Origin: Lutraria lutraria
Taxonomy: Eukaryota > Mollusca > Bivalvia > Venerida > Mactridae
Reading direction: 5' to 3'
NCBI GenBank assembly: GCA_964023205.1
Contig: OZ026848.1
Coordinates: 34,583,912-34,647,911 of the forward strand
Length of the DNA: 64,000 nucleotides
In this document: piece by piece, positions 34,228 to 45,828 of the stretch
Layout: each line of letters begins with the position of its first letter
Numbering within the stretch: the stretch's first letter is position 1
Notes under the pieces: generated by a model
What the model was told of the DNA's origin: nothing
Databases searched by the model: none
The model's input: the letters and a program-made list of their open reading frames with translations, nothing else
Position numbers and translations under genes: made by a program

Positions 34228-34990
34228 GTCACATGTTTCTCTTCAGCAACACATTCAGAAGAGGGAGCATGTGGATCCTCATCACAGATCAACTTTAGAC
34301 TTCAGTTTTAAGGATAATTTGATAGTCATAAGTTTCAAGTCATCCTCTCATAAGCACTACAAAGATTCATGGACACTCAATGTTAAAAAGTTTGCTTTTG
34401 CTAAACTGGTTTTCCTTGAAGAATACATGAACTAAACTACCTACATTTGGATCTACAATTCAATGAAATAACTTTAAAATAATCTATAACTTAGTCTAGA
34501 AACTAAATCAGACAACTCATGAGGACATTCTGTCAGTCAATATATTTATAATTCCCTATTATATCACAGCCTCATCAGAAATAAATACACATGTTACTCT
34601 GCATGGAGTCCCTAAGAAGAGGGAGCATGTGTCTCCTCGTCAAGTAAGGCATGTTAATAAATTATTAATCTTTGAAAAACATCCGAGGAATATTGTGCAT
34701 GCATGTCAATGGGTGTAACCTAATCTAACATAGTTCCCAACAAAGATTAACCTGTCAAGCAACAATTTTTTAATAGACAAATTAACTAAATACATGGTAT
34801 GCGAAATGATAAAAATCTTTAATACAAAGCAGGCAGCAAGTTTCAACAAGGCATTTATTCAATATTGAAGAAACTAATTCAACAAACAAAAATATAACAG
34901 AATGCAAGAATCAGCCTTCATCAGAGATAACTACACATGTATCTCTGCATGGAGTCTCTAAGAAGAGGGAGCATGTGTTTCCTCATCATA
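34228..34990 (+). repeat. Three dispersed ~46-bp hairpins with period ~345-355 bp
   Basis: Hairpins at 34230-34275, 34588-34633 and 34933-34978 share ACACATGT..CTCT...TCTAAGAAGAGGGAGCATGT. Arms ACACATG(T/C)T-CTCT and AGAGGGAGCATGTG are complementary. Sequence between them is not obviously repeated. Probably part of an inserted element in the middle of Helentron-like copy 1. Confidence 0.65.
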
Positions 34991-35267
34991 AAAGGTCTTA
35001 CTATCTTCTGATTATGTTTAACTTAAACTACTAGTATCTGTTATCTTATCTGACAAAATCAGGTCACAAGGCCACATATGAAAACCGGTCAATATGATTA
35101 CAATACAGAAAACATTATTCTACAGGAACTGACTGTTGGCACACTCCATTAAAATGTTCAGATGAATTAGTGACCAGTCCTTAGGTAAGTATGAACACTA
35201 TATGTCAAGGAAATGAGAGAAATGCATTCATCACAGTACATGTGACAAATCAAAACAATTATGAAAA

Positions 35268-36523
35268 CAAGAGGGCCATGATGGCCCTGTAAATGCTCAC
35301 CAGGAAAAAAAGTCATTTAGAGACGAACATTGTTAAAATATTTCTACACGAGTCCAAGTAAAATCAAGTGACCCTAAGGTCAGGGCCATTTTTTACCCCA
35401 GGGCCATAATATGAACAAATTTGGAAGAGGTCTGCTAGACAATACTACATACAAAATATCTTAACTCTAGGCCTTGTGGTTTCGGAGATTTTTTAAATTT
35501 TCCTATATAAGCCTATATAAATCAAGTGACCCCCGAGGCGGGGCCAATTTTTACCCTAGTGCAATAATTTGAACAAACTTGGTAGAGGTCCACTAGACAA
35601 CGCTACATACCAAATATCTCAGCTCTAGGCCTTGTGGTTTAGGAGAAGATTTTTCAAATTTTCCTATATAAAATAGAATAAACCCCAGGACAGGGCCAAT
35701 TTTGACCCTAGGGCCATAATTTGAACAAACCTGGTAGAGGTCCACTAGACAATGCTACATGCCAAATATCTAAGCCCTAGGCCTTGCGGTTTCGGAGAAG
35801 AAGATTTTTTAAATTTTCCTATATAAGTCTATATAAATCAAGTGACCCCGGGGCGGGGCCAATTTTGACCCTAGGGCAAGAATTTGAACAAACTTGGTAG
35901 AGGTCCACTAGACTATGCTACATGCCAAATATCTAAGCCCTAGGCCTTGCGGTTTCGGAGAAGATTTTTTAAATTTTCCTATATAAGTCTATATAAATCA
36001 AGTGACCCCCAGGGCGGGGCCAATTTTGACCCTAGGGCAATAATTGGTAGAGGTTCACTAGACTATGCTACACACCAAATATCAAAGCTCTAGGCATTGT
36101 AGTTTTTGACAAGAAGATTTTTTTAATTTCCTATATAAGTCTATGTAAAATAAAGTTACCCCCGGGGCGGAGCCAATTTTGACCCCAGGGGAATAATTTG
36201 AACAATCTGTGTAGAGTTCCATTAGACAATGCTACATACCAAATATCTAAGCTCTAGGCCCTATGGTTTCGGACAAGAAGATTTAAAAAAAAAATCTATT
36301 TGTTGCCATAGCAACCAGAGTTTTTAATGAAATTTAATTTTTTGAACAACTTTGAAAGGGGACCACCCAAGGATCATTCCTGCAAAGTTTGGTTGCAATC
36401 GGCATGGCGGTGTAGGAGAAGATGTTGTTTTAAGTAAATATGGACGCCACTTCACGACGAACGATGGACGCAGGGCGATCACAAAAGCTAACCCTGAGCA
36501 CATTCGTGCTCTGGTGAGCTAAA
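35268..36523 (+). repeat. Clam repeat module, beta-type core (~6 units), complete
   Basis: Begins ACAAGAGGGCCATGATGGCC and ends CTCTGGTGAGCTAAAAAC. About six ~155-160-bp units (starting near 35364, 35522, 35680, 35837, 35998 and 36153) carry TCAAGTGACCCCCGGGGCGG, GGCCAATTTTGACCCTAGGG, CAAACTTGGTAGAGGTCCAC and AAATATCTAAGCTCTAGGCC. The distal part (GGACGCAGGGCGATCACAAA) precedes the end. Unit spacing is close to that of alpha and gamma cores although sequences are unrelated. Confidence 0.9.
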
Positions 36524-36554
36524 AACTTAAACCAATGCTTCTTGTAATTCGTCT

Positions 36555-36577
36555 AACTATAACGTTTTGTTATAGTT
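36555..36577 (+). repeat. Terminal stem-loop of Helentron-like copy 1
   Basis: AACTATAAC and GTTATAGTT pair around GTTTT. In copy 2 (63018-63040) the stem is one pair longer and the loop is TTT; the loop difference preserves pairing, as expected for a functional hairpin. Confidence 0.75.
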
Positions 36578-36586
36578 GTTCTTGTT

Positions 36587-37849
36587 CAATATCATTGAGA
36601 ATAATACTATTTATAGAACAGCTGTGTTTTCCCGCAGTCATATTATGCACACAGCGTAAAGTGACGTCACGCGCTCTATATATTTCAAGTTTACAAAAGC
36701 AAAATTCACAGCGTAGTGAGCGTTTTTACAAGAAAAAAGGCTTGTTTCGACGGTAATTGTTATCTTTGGATGATATCAGCAATTGTTTGTTTTTTGCATA
36801 TGTATTTTTATAGCAAAAATAACGCATGTTGTCCTTCCAATAATTAAATTACTCAATGTAGATGTTTTAAACCATACAGATTTGCATTAATTTTATAGAA
36901 TAAGTCCATGGCTAATAAATAGTTTGTGTCAACAATAAAAGTTTTATGTCCTATTTATATCCGTAGCACATTGTAAAAGACAGATTGTGTTGTATTATGT
37001 ACTTACAGTAACGGTTTCTGTACTTGCAGTAACACAAATTAAAGTAATAGTAAAGACAGTTACTGCTAGGACTCATACAGGTTATTTTGTACACTAATTA
37101 CATAAGTAAGGAAAGGGAGACAATTTGAACAGGTGAAGCATGACTGACTCATATATGATATATGCAACAATATGAAGGAGATCTGTCTGATCAATTGTAT
37201 AATTAGAATGTGATTACATAAAAGGACAGTTTTCAAAATTATTCATCCGGCAACTTACCAATGTGTACCATACGTTGACGTCACGTTATGTAATTGTTTA
37301 TAACTTCCATTTTGTAAGTAGTTCCTGCAAATACCCATAATGCCCCGAGCAGAAGAACACAGGTCAGTGCATAGCGCTACCGTGGTGTACACATTGGTAT
37401 CTGAAAAGTACACTGCAACTATATACCCAGCTGAATTTATCTACCAGTGCTAATGTTACTTGAAGGACATCATGGACGGACAAACTTGAGACGTTTATTT
37501 GGCAAATTTATACTTTTTACTATAGACTTATTTTGTACAAATATGCTTTTTGAAATGCAATATTTTGCTTTCATACATAGAAAAAATTATTCTGGCAATA
37601 CAAAAGTTCAAAACAAACAGTTGAAATTGTAATTTTAAGTTTGGGACAAGGGAAATCTGGAAGTTTACAGGTTTATGACAAACATAGAAGTAATATATAT
37701 TCAAAATTCAAACCTGAAAATGGCCTGGATTATAATACTTCATCCAGTTATAATCTTGCAAGTTTAATTTTAGGTTGAAGAGTATGCATTTCATCAAAAA
37801 TTGAAAAGGACAGCTTTTCGGGCGAAATCTGATATTGGCTCTTGAAAAT
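36587..37849. other. Non-coding stretch with a CRE-like site
   Basis: No protein-like frame. GTGACGTCAC at 36661-36670 followed by CTCTATATATTTC is promoter-like (cAMP-response element plus TATA). A second TGACGTCA lies at about 37273. Downstream sequences show no ORF that would use them. Confidence 0.45.
36661..36683 (+). promoter_or_regulatory. CRE palindrome next to a TATA-like box
   Basis: GTGACGTCAC is a full palindromic cAMP-response element; CTATATATTT follows ten bases later. The pair could mark a Pol II promoter or come from a transposon. No downstream gene is seen. Confidence 0.25.
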
Positions 37850-37986
37850 CTTGAAATGTGTATTTTGAGTAAACTAAGCGGGACATTTCGTAAATATTTT
37901 ACAGGGCTTTCATTAATTGATATAAGCTTTAAAATGATACCAATTTGATTGCTATTGGAGATGCTTCAGTTCCAGGGCATGTCCCT
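37850..37986 (-). mobile_element. A-type end of a TTAA-flanked DNA transposon (inverted)
   Basis: Read inward on the minus strand: AGGGACATGCCCTGGAACTG, AAGCATCTCCAATAGCAATC, TTAATGAAAGCCCTGTAAAA, as in 46527-46640. TTAA lies outside (37987-37990). Inverted with respect to the B-type end at 30283, which is the arrangement expected for a single element of 7.7 kb including nested insertions. Confidence 0.75.
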
Positions 37987-38016
37987 TTAATAAGTCCGGA
38001 TATGTATTTGTATATA

Positions 38017-38135
38017 AAATATGAATGTTGTATGTAAAGTATAAATGTTGCATGTAAAATATGAATGTTGTATGTAAAATATGAATGTTGTATAAAAAGT
38101 ATAAATGTTGTATGTAAAATATGAATGTTGTACTA
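38017..38135. repeat. ~20-bp tandem repeat (~6 copies)
   Basis: Units of the form ATGAATGTTGTATGTAAAAT with variants (ATAAATGTTGCATG) run from about 38017 to 38135. AT-rich, no coding meaning. Confidence 0.8.
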
Positions 38136-38189
38136 GTATATATATATAAGACATCAATGTTGTACATAAGACATAAATTTGATATTTAT

Positions 38190-38740
38190 ATTAATATTTT
38201 GTTGCCCAAGATTATCTACATAAATACCAGACTAAGAAATAAAGGAGGTTATGGTCTTCCTAAGGTAAAAGGGTCGGGTTCAAAGTTATTTTGTTCTTTA
38301 GGTGCCAAACTATGGAATGGATTACCGTCTGAAAAAAAAGTTACCTAACTTAGTTGATATCTACTGCCTTTTTAAAAATCAACCTTTTTAAGTCTAGTTT
38401 TGGTTTAGATATGTCTTACCTTTTACCAAAATCTTAAATTTCAATGTCAAGCATTAGATTCAATGGTATGTTTACCGTGCAATTTGCAAAAACTTAGTTT
38501 TTACTTTAACCAGTATTGTGGTAATTAATTATTTTTGTGTGATGTTTTGTTCATTAATTTACAATGAATGTTTATTTATGAATGTATGTTAAATGATTGA
38601 TACTATCAAATTGATTTCAATGTGATTTGGTGATTACATTCCGTTGTTCAATTGTGTTTTATTACTCAGCATCGTTCAGGTTTGCCTCTTTATGTCATGC
38701 CACCATTACAAGGACCACAATGGAAACAAGCGCTGGCACT
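38190..38740 (+). pseudogene. LINE C-terminus and 3' UTR fragment
   Basis: In the + frame from about 38212: NTRLRNKGGYGLPKVKGSGS, then LFCSLGAKLWNGLP, a C-terminal block typical of non-LTR ORF2 proteins (NTR...PKV...GA-LWN-LP). A stop follows after EKKVT; further weak FK---like homology is out of frame. The 3' part contains AAGGACCACAATGGAAACAA (about 38710), shared with 27690. The 5' part of the element is absent. Confidence 0.65.
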
Positions 38741-38741
38741 T

Positions 38742-39965
38742 TTTAGCTCACATGTCACAAAGTGAGCTATTAGGATCACTCTCCGTCCGGCGTCGTGCGG
38801 TGTGCGTCATGCGTCGTCAAACTTTATGTTGTGACCACACTAGGGGCCACATTTTTAGCCCAATTTTAGCAAAACTGGGTCAGAACGTTAATATCAACAA
38901 AATCTCGGACGAGTTCGATATTGGGCCATTGTTTGGTAAAAAACTAGGTCACTAGGGCCAAATAAGGGAAAACCTTGTGAACACTTTAGAAATCACTGTT
39001 TTGACTGGATCTTCATGAAACTTTGTCAGAATGTTTATTTTAATAATATGTAGGTCAAGTTTGATAATGGGTCATTTCCGGTGAAAAACTAGGTCACTAG
39101 GGCGAATTGCTGGAAAACCTTGTGAACACTCTAGATGTCACTGTTTTGATTGGATGATCATGAATCCTTGTCAGAATGTTTGTCTTCATTATATCTTGGA
39201 CGAGTTCGAACATGGGTCATCTTGGGCCAAAAACTATGTCGCTAGGTCAAATCTTATGAAAAACCATGTTAACACTGTAGATTTCACAGTTATTATTGGA
39301 TCTTCACCAAACTTTGTAAAATCGTTTGATTTAATGATATAACGGTCAAGTATAAATATGGGTCATCTGGGGTCAATAACTAGGTCACCAGGTAAAATCT
39401 TAGGAAAACTTTTTAACATTGTAGATGTCACAGTTTTAATTGGATCTTCACCAAACCTTGTCAGAATGTTTGCCTCAATGATATGTGGGTCAAGGTTGAA
39501 CATGGGTCAGCCAGGGTCAAAATCTGGGTCACTAGGTCTTGACCAAACCTTGTCAGATTGTTTGTCTTAATAATATTAAGGACAAGTTCAAATATGGGTC
39601 ACCTAGGGTCAAAAACCAGGTCACAAGGTCAAATCTTAGGAAAACGTTATTAACACTGTAGATGTCAAATTTTGATCGTATCTTCACCAAACCTTGTCAG
39701 AATGTTTGTCTTAATGATATGTAAGACAAATTCGAACATAGGTCGTCTGGGGTCAAAAACTAGGTCACGAGGTCAAATCTTAGGAGAACCTTGTCTATGC
39801 TGTAGTTTTCATGGTTTTGATTGATCTTCACCAAATATTGTCAGAATGTTCGTCTTATTTATATGTAGGACAAGTTCTAACATGGGTCATCTGGGGTCAA
39901 AAACTAGGTCACCGGTTCAAAACAATGTTTTAATGAGTGAACAGTGAGTGTCATGTGAGCGATAT
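38742..39965 (-). repeat. Clam repeat module, gamma-type core (~7 units), minus orientation
   Basis: The left border contains AGCTCAC...GTGAGCT (38744-38767) and the GTCGTGCGGTGTGCGTCATG block that precedes module ends; the right border is GTCATGTGAGCGATATC, the inner part of a module start. Core units of ~155 bp carry CTTCACCAAACCTTGTCAGA, TGTTTGTCTTAATGATATGT and GGTCAAAAACTAGGTCACNAGGTC. The terminal GGGCCATNATGGCCCTCTTGT is missing because the MITE at 39969 abuts. Confidence 0.85.
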
Positions 39966-39968
39966 CAC

Positions 39969-41005
39969 TGGGGGCCAACGACGTATCACGAGAGGCGGTT
40001 CGCATCGAAAACATGTGTATGTTATGCAACGACAAACGACACATGTTATGTACACATATCGTGGTTGAAAAGCTGAGGACGACATTTGTCGTAGTTAGTG
40101 ACATTGTATTTTGCTGGAATATCATATTCCAAGCACGAAACATGGTTAGTAGAAACGTTTAATACTATGAAACAGTTGTATGCAGTTGAGTACCAATTAC
40201 GTATGAATTAAGCTCAAATGTTAGGGATGTTCGTAGACAGTCTTGTTTTGGTTGATTTTTCATTAAAATATTTTTCGTGAGTATCATTTCTTATACTTAC
40301 TGGGTAAGGTTTACTTATTCAATCTTTTTGTCTTCATTAGAAATGTTCTGTAGGTGTAATAAACACATATGAACGGGGTTTTTTGCATACTACGACTGTG
40401 TTTGTTTCTCACAGAGTGTGTGTATGGTGCTAAACGAAGGTCACTCTTCATGTGTACGTTGCTCACTGAAGTCAAAATCAATTTCAGGATACAGACCACG
40501 CGGTGTGTATGTACTGCCAGTAACATATACATGAAAAAGAGACTTCAGTTGACACCATACACACTTGTCTAGTGCGAAAGGCCTTGTTATATTAACGTGT
40601 ATACATTCTATTGAATCTGATAAGCGGTGGGGAGATGCTAAGTTATGTTCACAGACATGATGCCTGTATCATGAGTGCTAAATATTTTACAAATGGGTTT
40701 CATGTCACAATAATTTTGAGGAAAACTGTTTTTTACACAGAATAACGGACTAATCTGGCATAATTTGATGAATGACAACGCAATCATTGTACAGAAAACG
40801 CATTTTACAACGGCAAATATAAACTTAATAAAAACAACTAACAAGACAATCCAAAAAAACAAACATTTCGTCCCCCTGCAGGTCAATCATTTCAAAATGG
40901 CATGTGGAGGTCAGAAAACCAGAGACTATTTACATAATATTTCGTTGCATAACATACACATGTTTTCGATGCGAACCACCTCTCGTGATACGTCGTTGGC
41001 CCCCA
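39969..41005. mobile_element. 1037-bp MITE with 64-bp TIRs
   Basis: 39969-40032 and 40942-41005 are inverted copies with one mismatch (TGGGGGCCAACGACGTATCA ... ATGTTATGCAACGA). The interior shows no transposase; short frames lack protein character. It sits exactly at the point where the gamma module should continue. No convincing target duplication was found, so loss of flank or a partial copy is possible. Confidence 0.85.
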
Positions 41006-41141
41006 ATCCCCTTGGTGTGGGAAGCATGTCATGGTTTAATTTTGTCTTATTTTTGTCTTTCTTTCTATCTTAATATTGTTGTTATTTTAATTTATATGTT
41101 TTATCGATGTATTATAACCATGCTTCCTATACCGAAATCAG

Positions 41142-41170
41142 TCGGTCGGTCGGTCAGTCAGTCAGTCAGA
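41142..41170. repeat. Tetranucleotide microsatellite (GTCG/GTCA)n
   Basis: GTCGGTCGGTCGGTCAGTCA followed by GTCAGTCAG; a short array switching from GTCG to GTCA units. Confidence 0.9.
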
Positions 41171-41227
41171 TTGTAGAGCAAGTTCTTAAAACTTACATTA
41201 CTAGTAACTACTCTCGATGACTGTTTC

Positions 41228-41330
41228 AGGTCAAATTACACCACTGACGGGATTCGAACCCACAACTTTCGGGTTAGGAGTCCATTGTGTCTCCCAACTT
41301 TACAGTCGACTTTAAAATATAGAGTGGATC
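41228..41330 (-). mobile_element. tRNA-like (Arg-CCT-like) SINE or tRNA relic
   Basis: The complement contains ACTCCTAACCCGAAAG, a possible anticodon arm with CCT, followed by TTGTGGGTTCGAATCCCGTC, a very good T arm/B box. The 5' half does not fold into D and acceptor stems. A tRNA-derived SINE head or a pseudo-tRNA; not a functional gene. Confidence 0.55.
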
Positions 41331-43174
41331 TAAAGTCGTGAACTGTATTGTTGACAACAATTTGTCACTAATCAGCAGCCTACACGATCTATGGAGAGGT
41401 CTACAACAAGCTCTCCATCAAAGCCAAGACATATCTAGGATCACCACGGGATGCTAAAACAACAAGGTACTCAGACCAGCTCCTTGAGATACACATATGT
41501 CTTTATTCATGTTTTCTTTTAGGAACAACTTCTGTAAAGTTCATGAGTGTTTTATGTGAAACAAGGTATCTTGTCTAGTCCACATAGATGAAGTTGCGAG
41601 ATAAGATTCGTTCTATTTTGCAAAATATTAACTTCAAAGTTCAGAAGATTCTGGCTGTAAGTATCTGAGATCTAGTTTTCATGTCAAATTATCATAAGAA
41701 ATATTATAATACACGGACTTATTAGCTCAGTAGCTTATAGTACGAGATATAAATTGTTGTTTGAATAAGTTGATGGCATAATCGACACAAACTGGAATTA
41801 TTTAAAATGTTCAGACTAATCATAATTACTGAAGCAAAGATTGACACAAATCACTGAGGCTTTATACAGACAACTACATGTGTCATAGTAGATTTCCTTA
41901 CACATTATCTTATTAAGTTTCCATTATCTGGTGTATAACTGGTGTTTTAACATTGCATTATCCAATTACAAAACAATGCTGTTCAGAAACCTCTGGCAAA
42001 GTGCAACAAAAATAGTATGATTTGCCAATACTTGCAATACGTCGTTTACTTGTTTTGCTGAGTTGTAAATATTTCCGTGAAATATTTAAATCAAAGAACT
42101 GAAAGTACTCATGGAAACTGGACTTAATAAACTTGCACTGCAACATAGACGGAAACTAGTTTAACAAATGCATGGCGGATGCAGAAAACATAATAATGTG
42201 GTACGCATCAAAATCCATGCACGGCGAACGAGTGACGCGTATGGGAAGCTCAACTAAAAAAACGATTCAGTTTCTCCATAAAGCGTTAAATAGCGAAGAT
42301 ATAATCACCTACCTTTTCTAAACAATCTGAAACGGCACATCATCACACCTGATAGAAAGCATCAGCAGAGTATTCTTTGTACATACATTTTTCAATAATG
42401 TCATACTAGTATTTACAAGAAAAGTTCGGTTCTATTTACACCCTTTTTGTATACTAGTAATCTTAAGATAGATTGTTTTAAAACAATGATAAATGTATAA
42501 TGCAGAGAAATGTGCCTCAGCTTTTTTAGGACGTCCTCCGTTCATTAGGTAATTATTTGACTTTTAAAAAATCCGTCGCATAAACACGTTATAGATAAAA
42601 ATCGAAAACAAGTATGAAAATTCCCTAGATAAACATTTCCACTACAAAACACCGAATTTTGAAACGCTTTGAAAAAAGACACCCGCTATGGATATTATAA
42701 GCGAGTAATTAGCAATAAAATTATTGAAACCACCCCAGTTTTGCTGTCTAGTAAGATATCTAATAACGATTTGTTGTCATTTACGAATTAAATGGTATCA
42801 TATCGGACCAACGCAATGTACACATTTACGCTGTTAAAGTCGATAAAGGGGTAAACTGATTACCGCAATAAATCGTATGACTTACTTCGGTTAAAAATAA
42901 ATCAATAAAACTGGTAACCTAACTTTCATTTTGAGCATATTATGGCATGTTTTTCTGATACACGAAGTTTTAACAAAAATTCGAAACTGTAGCGAACGTC
43001 CTTAACAATTTCATCTGAATAATTTGTTTTGCATTTAGGGAAGACATCCACGCGGACAGTATACTAAAAGAAAATACGTGAATGGCACATACATACAGTC
43101 GCGTCATAGTATTTCAATGTTTCATGTTTTTCAAAAGAGGGTTTGAAGCTATGTCGGCGATTGAAAAGTGCCAA
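41331..43174. other. AT-rich non-coding stretch
   Basis: No gene, RNA or repeat recognised on either strand. Confidence 0.5.
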
Positions 43175-43542
43175 TATTTATGGTGGCTGATTTCTGCCAT
43201 TTCATATCTTCGTGTCTTCGCTCTCAAAAATTGAAGCACGATGACACCAACAGACGATAAAATGCTCACTTAGCTTGACTTCGCCTTCGACTATTGAGGA
43301 CGAAGAACGAACACATGAAATACTGAAGGCGAAATAACAATATTTTAATAGGCGAACACACGAACTTTTCTTTTGTAGAGTTTCGTGTCGGCGAGTATGA
43401 AATATTGGTATCGGCGCCCTATATTTGTCGTGTCTTCATGACTTCACTTTCGAGACTGGCCAATTTATCGTGTGTTCGTGTCGTCGTGCTTCGACCTTTT
43501 GGGACGAAGGCACGAAATGGCAGAAATCAGCCACCATAAATA
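43175..43542. mobile_element. 368-bp MITE with 29-bp perfect TIRs
   Basis: TATTTATGGTGGCTGATTTC and TGCCATTTC at 43175-43203 recur inverted at 43514-43542. Sequence inside the TIRs repeats CTTCGTG/CACGAAG words many times on both strands (e.g. CTTCGTGTCTTCG, CGAACACACGAAC, GTGTTCGTGTCGTCGTG). TA lies at each border, compatible with a Tc1/mariner-type target. No coding capacity. Confidence 0.85.
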
Positions 43543-43763
43543 CTGATAAAAGCTGAAGATAAAGAAAAACTTGTAATCGCACCATAAGAATTTATTGAAG
43601 CTTTTAGTAAATGAGTATCACCACACGCAGTAATTATATAACAAAGGACATGTGGTGGTAAAGTTGCAATGAATTCTATTAAAAATAGTATATACATGTA
43701 GTCCTAAAGTATTTTAATGAAAAAAATCCTCTTATTAATTCGACCCCAGATTCAACTGTTGAT

Positions 43764-44900
43764 ATATACGAGGGATGTTCGAAATGTAATGTGTATTGTG
43801 TAATATTTTAAAAAGAACTGACGTTAATGATCGAAATAACTTAGCATCCCCTCAAAGTATTTCCCGTAGTTAGAAATACATAACTTCAGCCTGTGAATAC
43901 ATTTTTGAAATGCGTCACTGATGGCACATTTGGGTATACATCAGAGACACAAGCAGACAGCAGAGAGATTGGCCTGTCTGATACAACAACCAGATAATAA
44001 CCTTTTCATTTTTGGAAAAAGAAAAAAGTCTGGTGAGGATGATGTGTGCGATAAGATGGTTACCTTCTCGATTTACAATATCAGATGAATGTGATGGAGC
44101 ATCATCATGGAGAAGGCAAACATGTTCAAAGCCAGTCACTGGACGTCGTTCTTGATAATGTAAATTATCTTCGTCTTTTTAAGTACACCATCACGGTAAT
44201 ACCAACCTGTGGCACTTGTGTCCTTAGGCAAAGAAACATGTTTGGTCACATGTGAAGAAGGCGGCATTGATGGCCTTCTTTGCTCATTGCCCTTTTGGTA
44301 ACTACAGGCCGTTTGTTGTGTTTGATAAGCCTTAATTTTAGCTTGCTTCCTATTTTTCTAACTCTATCGTTATAATGAACCCAAGTCTTATCACCGGTAA
44401 TAATGTTTTCAAATTCTCTGTAGTTGAAATTTGGAAACCTTTTACCTTTAGAGCAATTGTTTTGCAGTTTATATACGTTTACCTTTTTTGATCATCTGTC
44501 AATAGATGAGGTATCAATATGACAGTTACCTTTCGTACTTTCAAAATACGCTTCAGAATGAACTGTACTCTCGATAGTGATATGTTAACAGCTTTAGCAA
44601 CATCGCGAATCGTATATATGCCATCTCTTTCAATCATTTCCCTGACTTTGAAGACATTAGTTAAGCCTGTTGCATTCACCGGTCGTCCTGATTTTGCAGA
44701 ATCTTAAACTGACTCCGTGCCAGTTACAAAACTCTTTTTACAACTACGAACTGTTATAGATGATACATTAAGGGACCAATAAATTTCAGTAAAGATTTTC
44801 TTCAATGAATATCTGAGTTTTCTAGGAACTTTTGTTCAATCTTTAATTTCTTCAAATCATCAACAGGCATTCCGACCATTTTTTCCAACAGTTGTCAACG
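43764..44900 (-). pseudogene. mariner-family transposase pseudogene
   Basis: On the minus strand: MVGMPVDDLKK-like N-terminus (about 44880), then KVREMIERDGIYTIRDVAKA, VNISLSRVQFILKRILKV and PHLLTDDQKR (44479-44640), the paired HTH of mariner. Next come ITGDKTWVHYNDRVRKIG (first catalytic D, about 44390), WYYRDGVLKK and, about 44120, VCLLHDDAPSHSS (second catalytic D). The third acid is lost in frameshifts near 44000. The left border has TATACGAGGGATGTTCGAAA, a mariner-type terminal repeat; no matching right TIR is visible. Many stops and shifts; inactive. Confidence 0.85.
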
Positions 44901-45331
44901 TATGGTTCTCTTGAAATGAAGAACTTTGACAGTTTTGTGCTGAAATAAATATTCATGTACTTACCATTGTAAAGGTATTGGAACGAACTATCCAGACGTA
45001 TCAATATTAGTGAACTCGTGCATATTGTTCCCGTGCTATAGTACAATAAACATAACACAGCGAACATATCGTATATTAGATGAAGGCGCGCATATATAAT
45101 ACATGTATAACTCTTCGTTTCGATGAATTTTCACCGCCTTCATGAAACGCAATATAAGATAATAGGAACGAATGTTTTACAAAAAGTTAGAAGTAGTTTT
45201 GAGTATATATCTTAGCACAAAATGAGACTAAACCAATCCGTTCACGATAAATCGAACAAGAAACTCTAGAATTTGACCCGATTTCTTTTAGTAGGAATAA
45301 ATGCGACCAGATAAGCAAACAAAAAACAAAA

Positions 45332-45433
45332 CTGTGTGTCTGGGACCCTGCATGTGTGTCTGGGACCCTGCATGTGTGTCTGGGACTCTGCATGTGTGTC
45401 TGGGACCCTGCATGTGTGTCTGGGACCCTGCAT
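45332..45433. repeat. 20-bp minisatellite (5 copies)
   Basis: TGTGTGTCTGGGACCCTGCA repeated five times from about 45332, one unit with GACTCTGCA. Very uniform, therefore recent. Confidence 0.9.
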
Positions 45434-45828
45434 TGAGCTCAAAATAGATTTTCCCGGGCGGGTTAAGTCAAAGGCGCTCCGTTAGATATCTACATTGTGG
45501 CAAATATTAAGTATATTTGTTTAGCGGTAAGCACATTTCCTGTATTATTTTGACGTGTATTTCCCCTCACGTTCATGCTTTCATTACGCCTTTGATCGAA
45601 TGCTTTTACAGAAGTAGCTGTAATAAAGTCCATTGCTATGCATGCAATTAACCAGAGCTATAAAATACTAGACATGAAATTTTGTTTGATAATGTTCATT
45701 ATAGAGACAACAAATATTTAACAATTGACAGTACGTCTGTGATTCTGTAATTGGATTAATACTATCTGATGTTTTGGAGTAAAGTTGACGGAACTTCAGA
45801 AATCAAGCATCATGGTGAACGTGACATT

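Larger units (their letters stand above)
33126..36586 (+). mobile_element. Helentron-like non-autonomous element, copy 1 (beta cassette)
   Basis: The outer frame is shared with 61427-63049: a ~510-bp left arm (33126-33640, about 95% alike) and a ~65-bp right end (36521-36586). Near the left terminus is TAGACGAATTA (33136-33146); its exact complement lies in GTAATTCGTCTA (36544-36555). Directly after comes a stem-loop (AACTATAAC / GTTATAGTT, 36555-36577), then nine bases to the end, GTTCTTGTT. A 5' subterminal repeat, tandem core, 3' subterminal repeat and terminal stem-loop is the layout of Helentron-associated elements (HINE/DINE-1). No Rep/helicase is encoded. Inside are two repeat-module starts (33648, 35268) and ~1 kb of extra sequence. 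Confidence 0.75.

Noticed and set aside
41228..41330. tRNA-Arg gene
   Set aside because: T arm and a CCT-containing loop are good, but the 5' half cannot form the D and acceptor stems.
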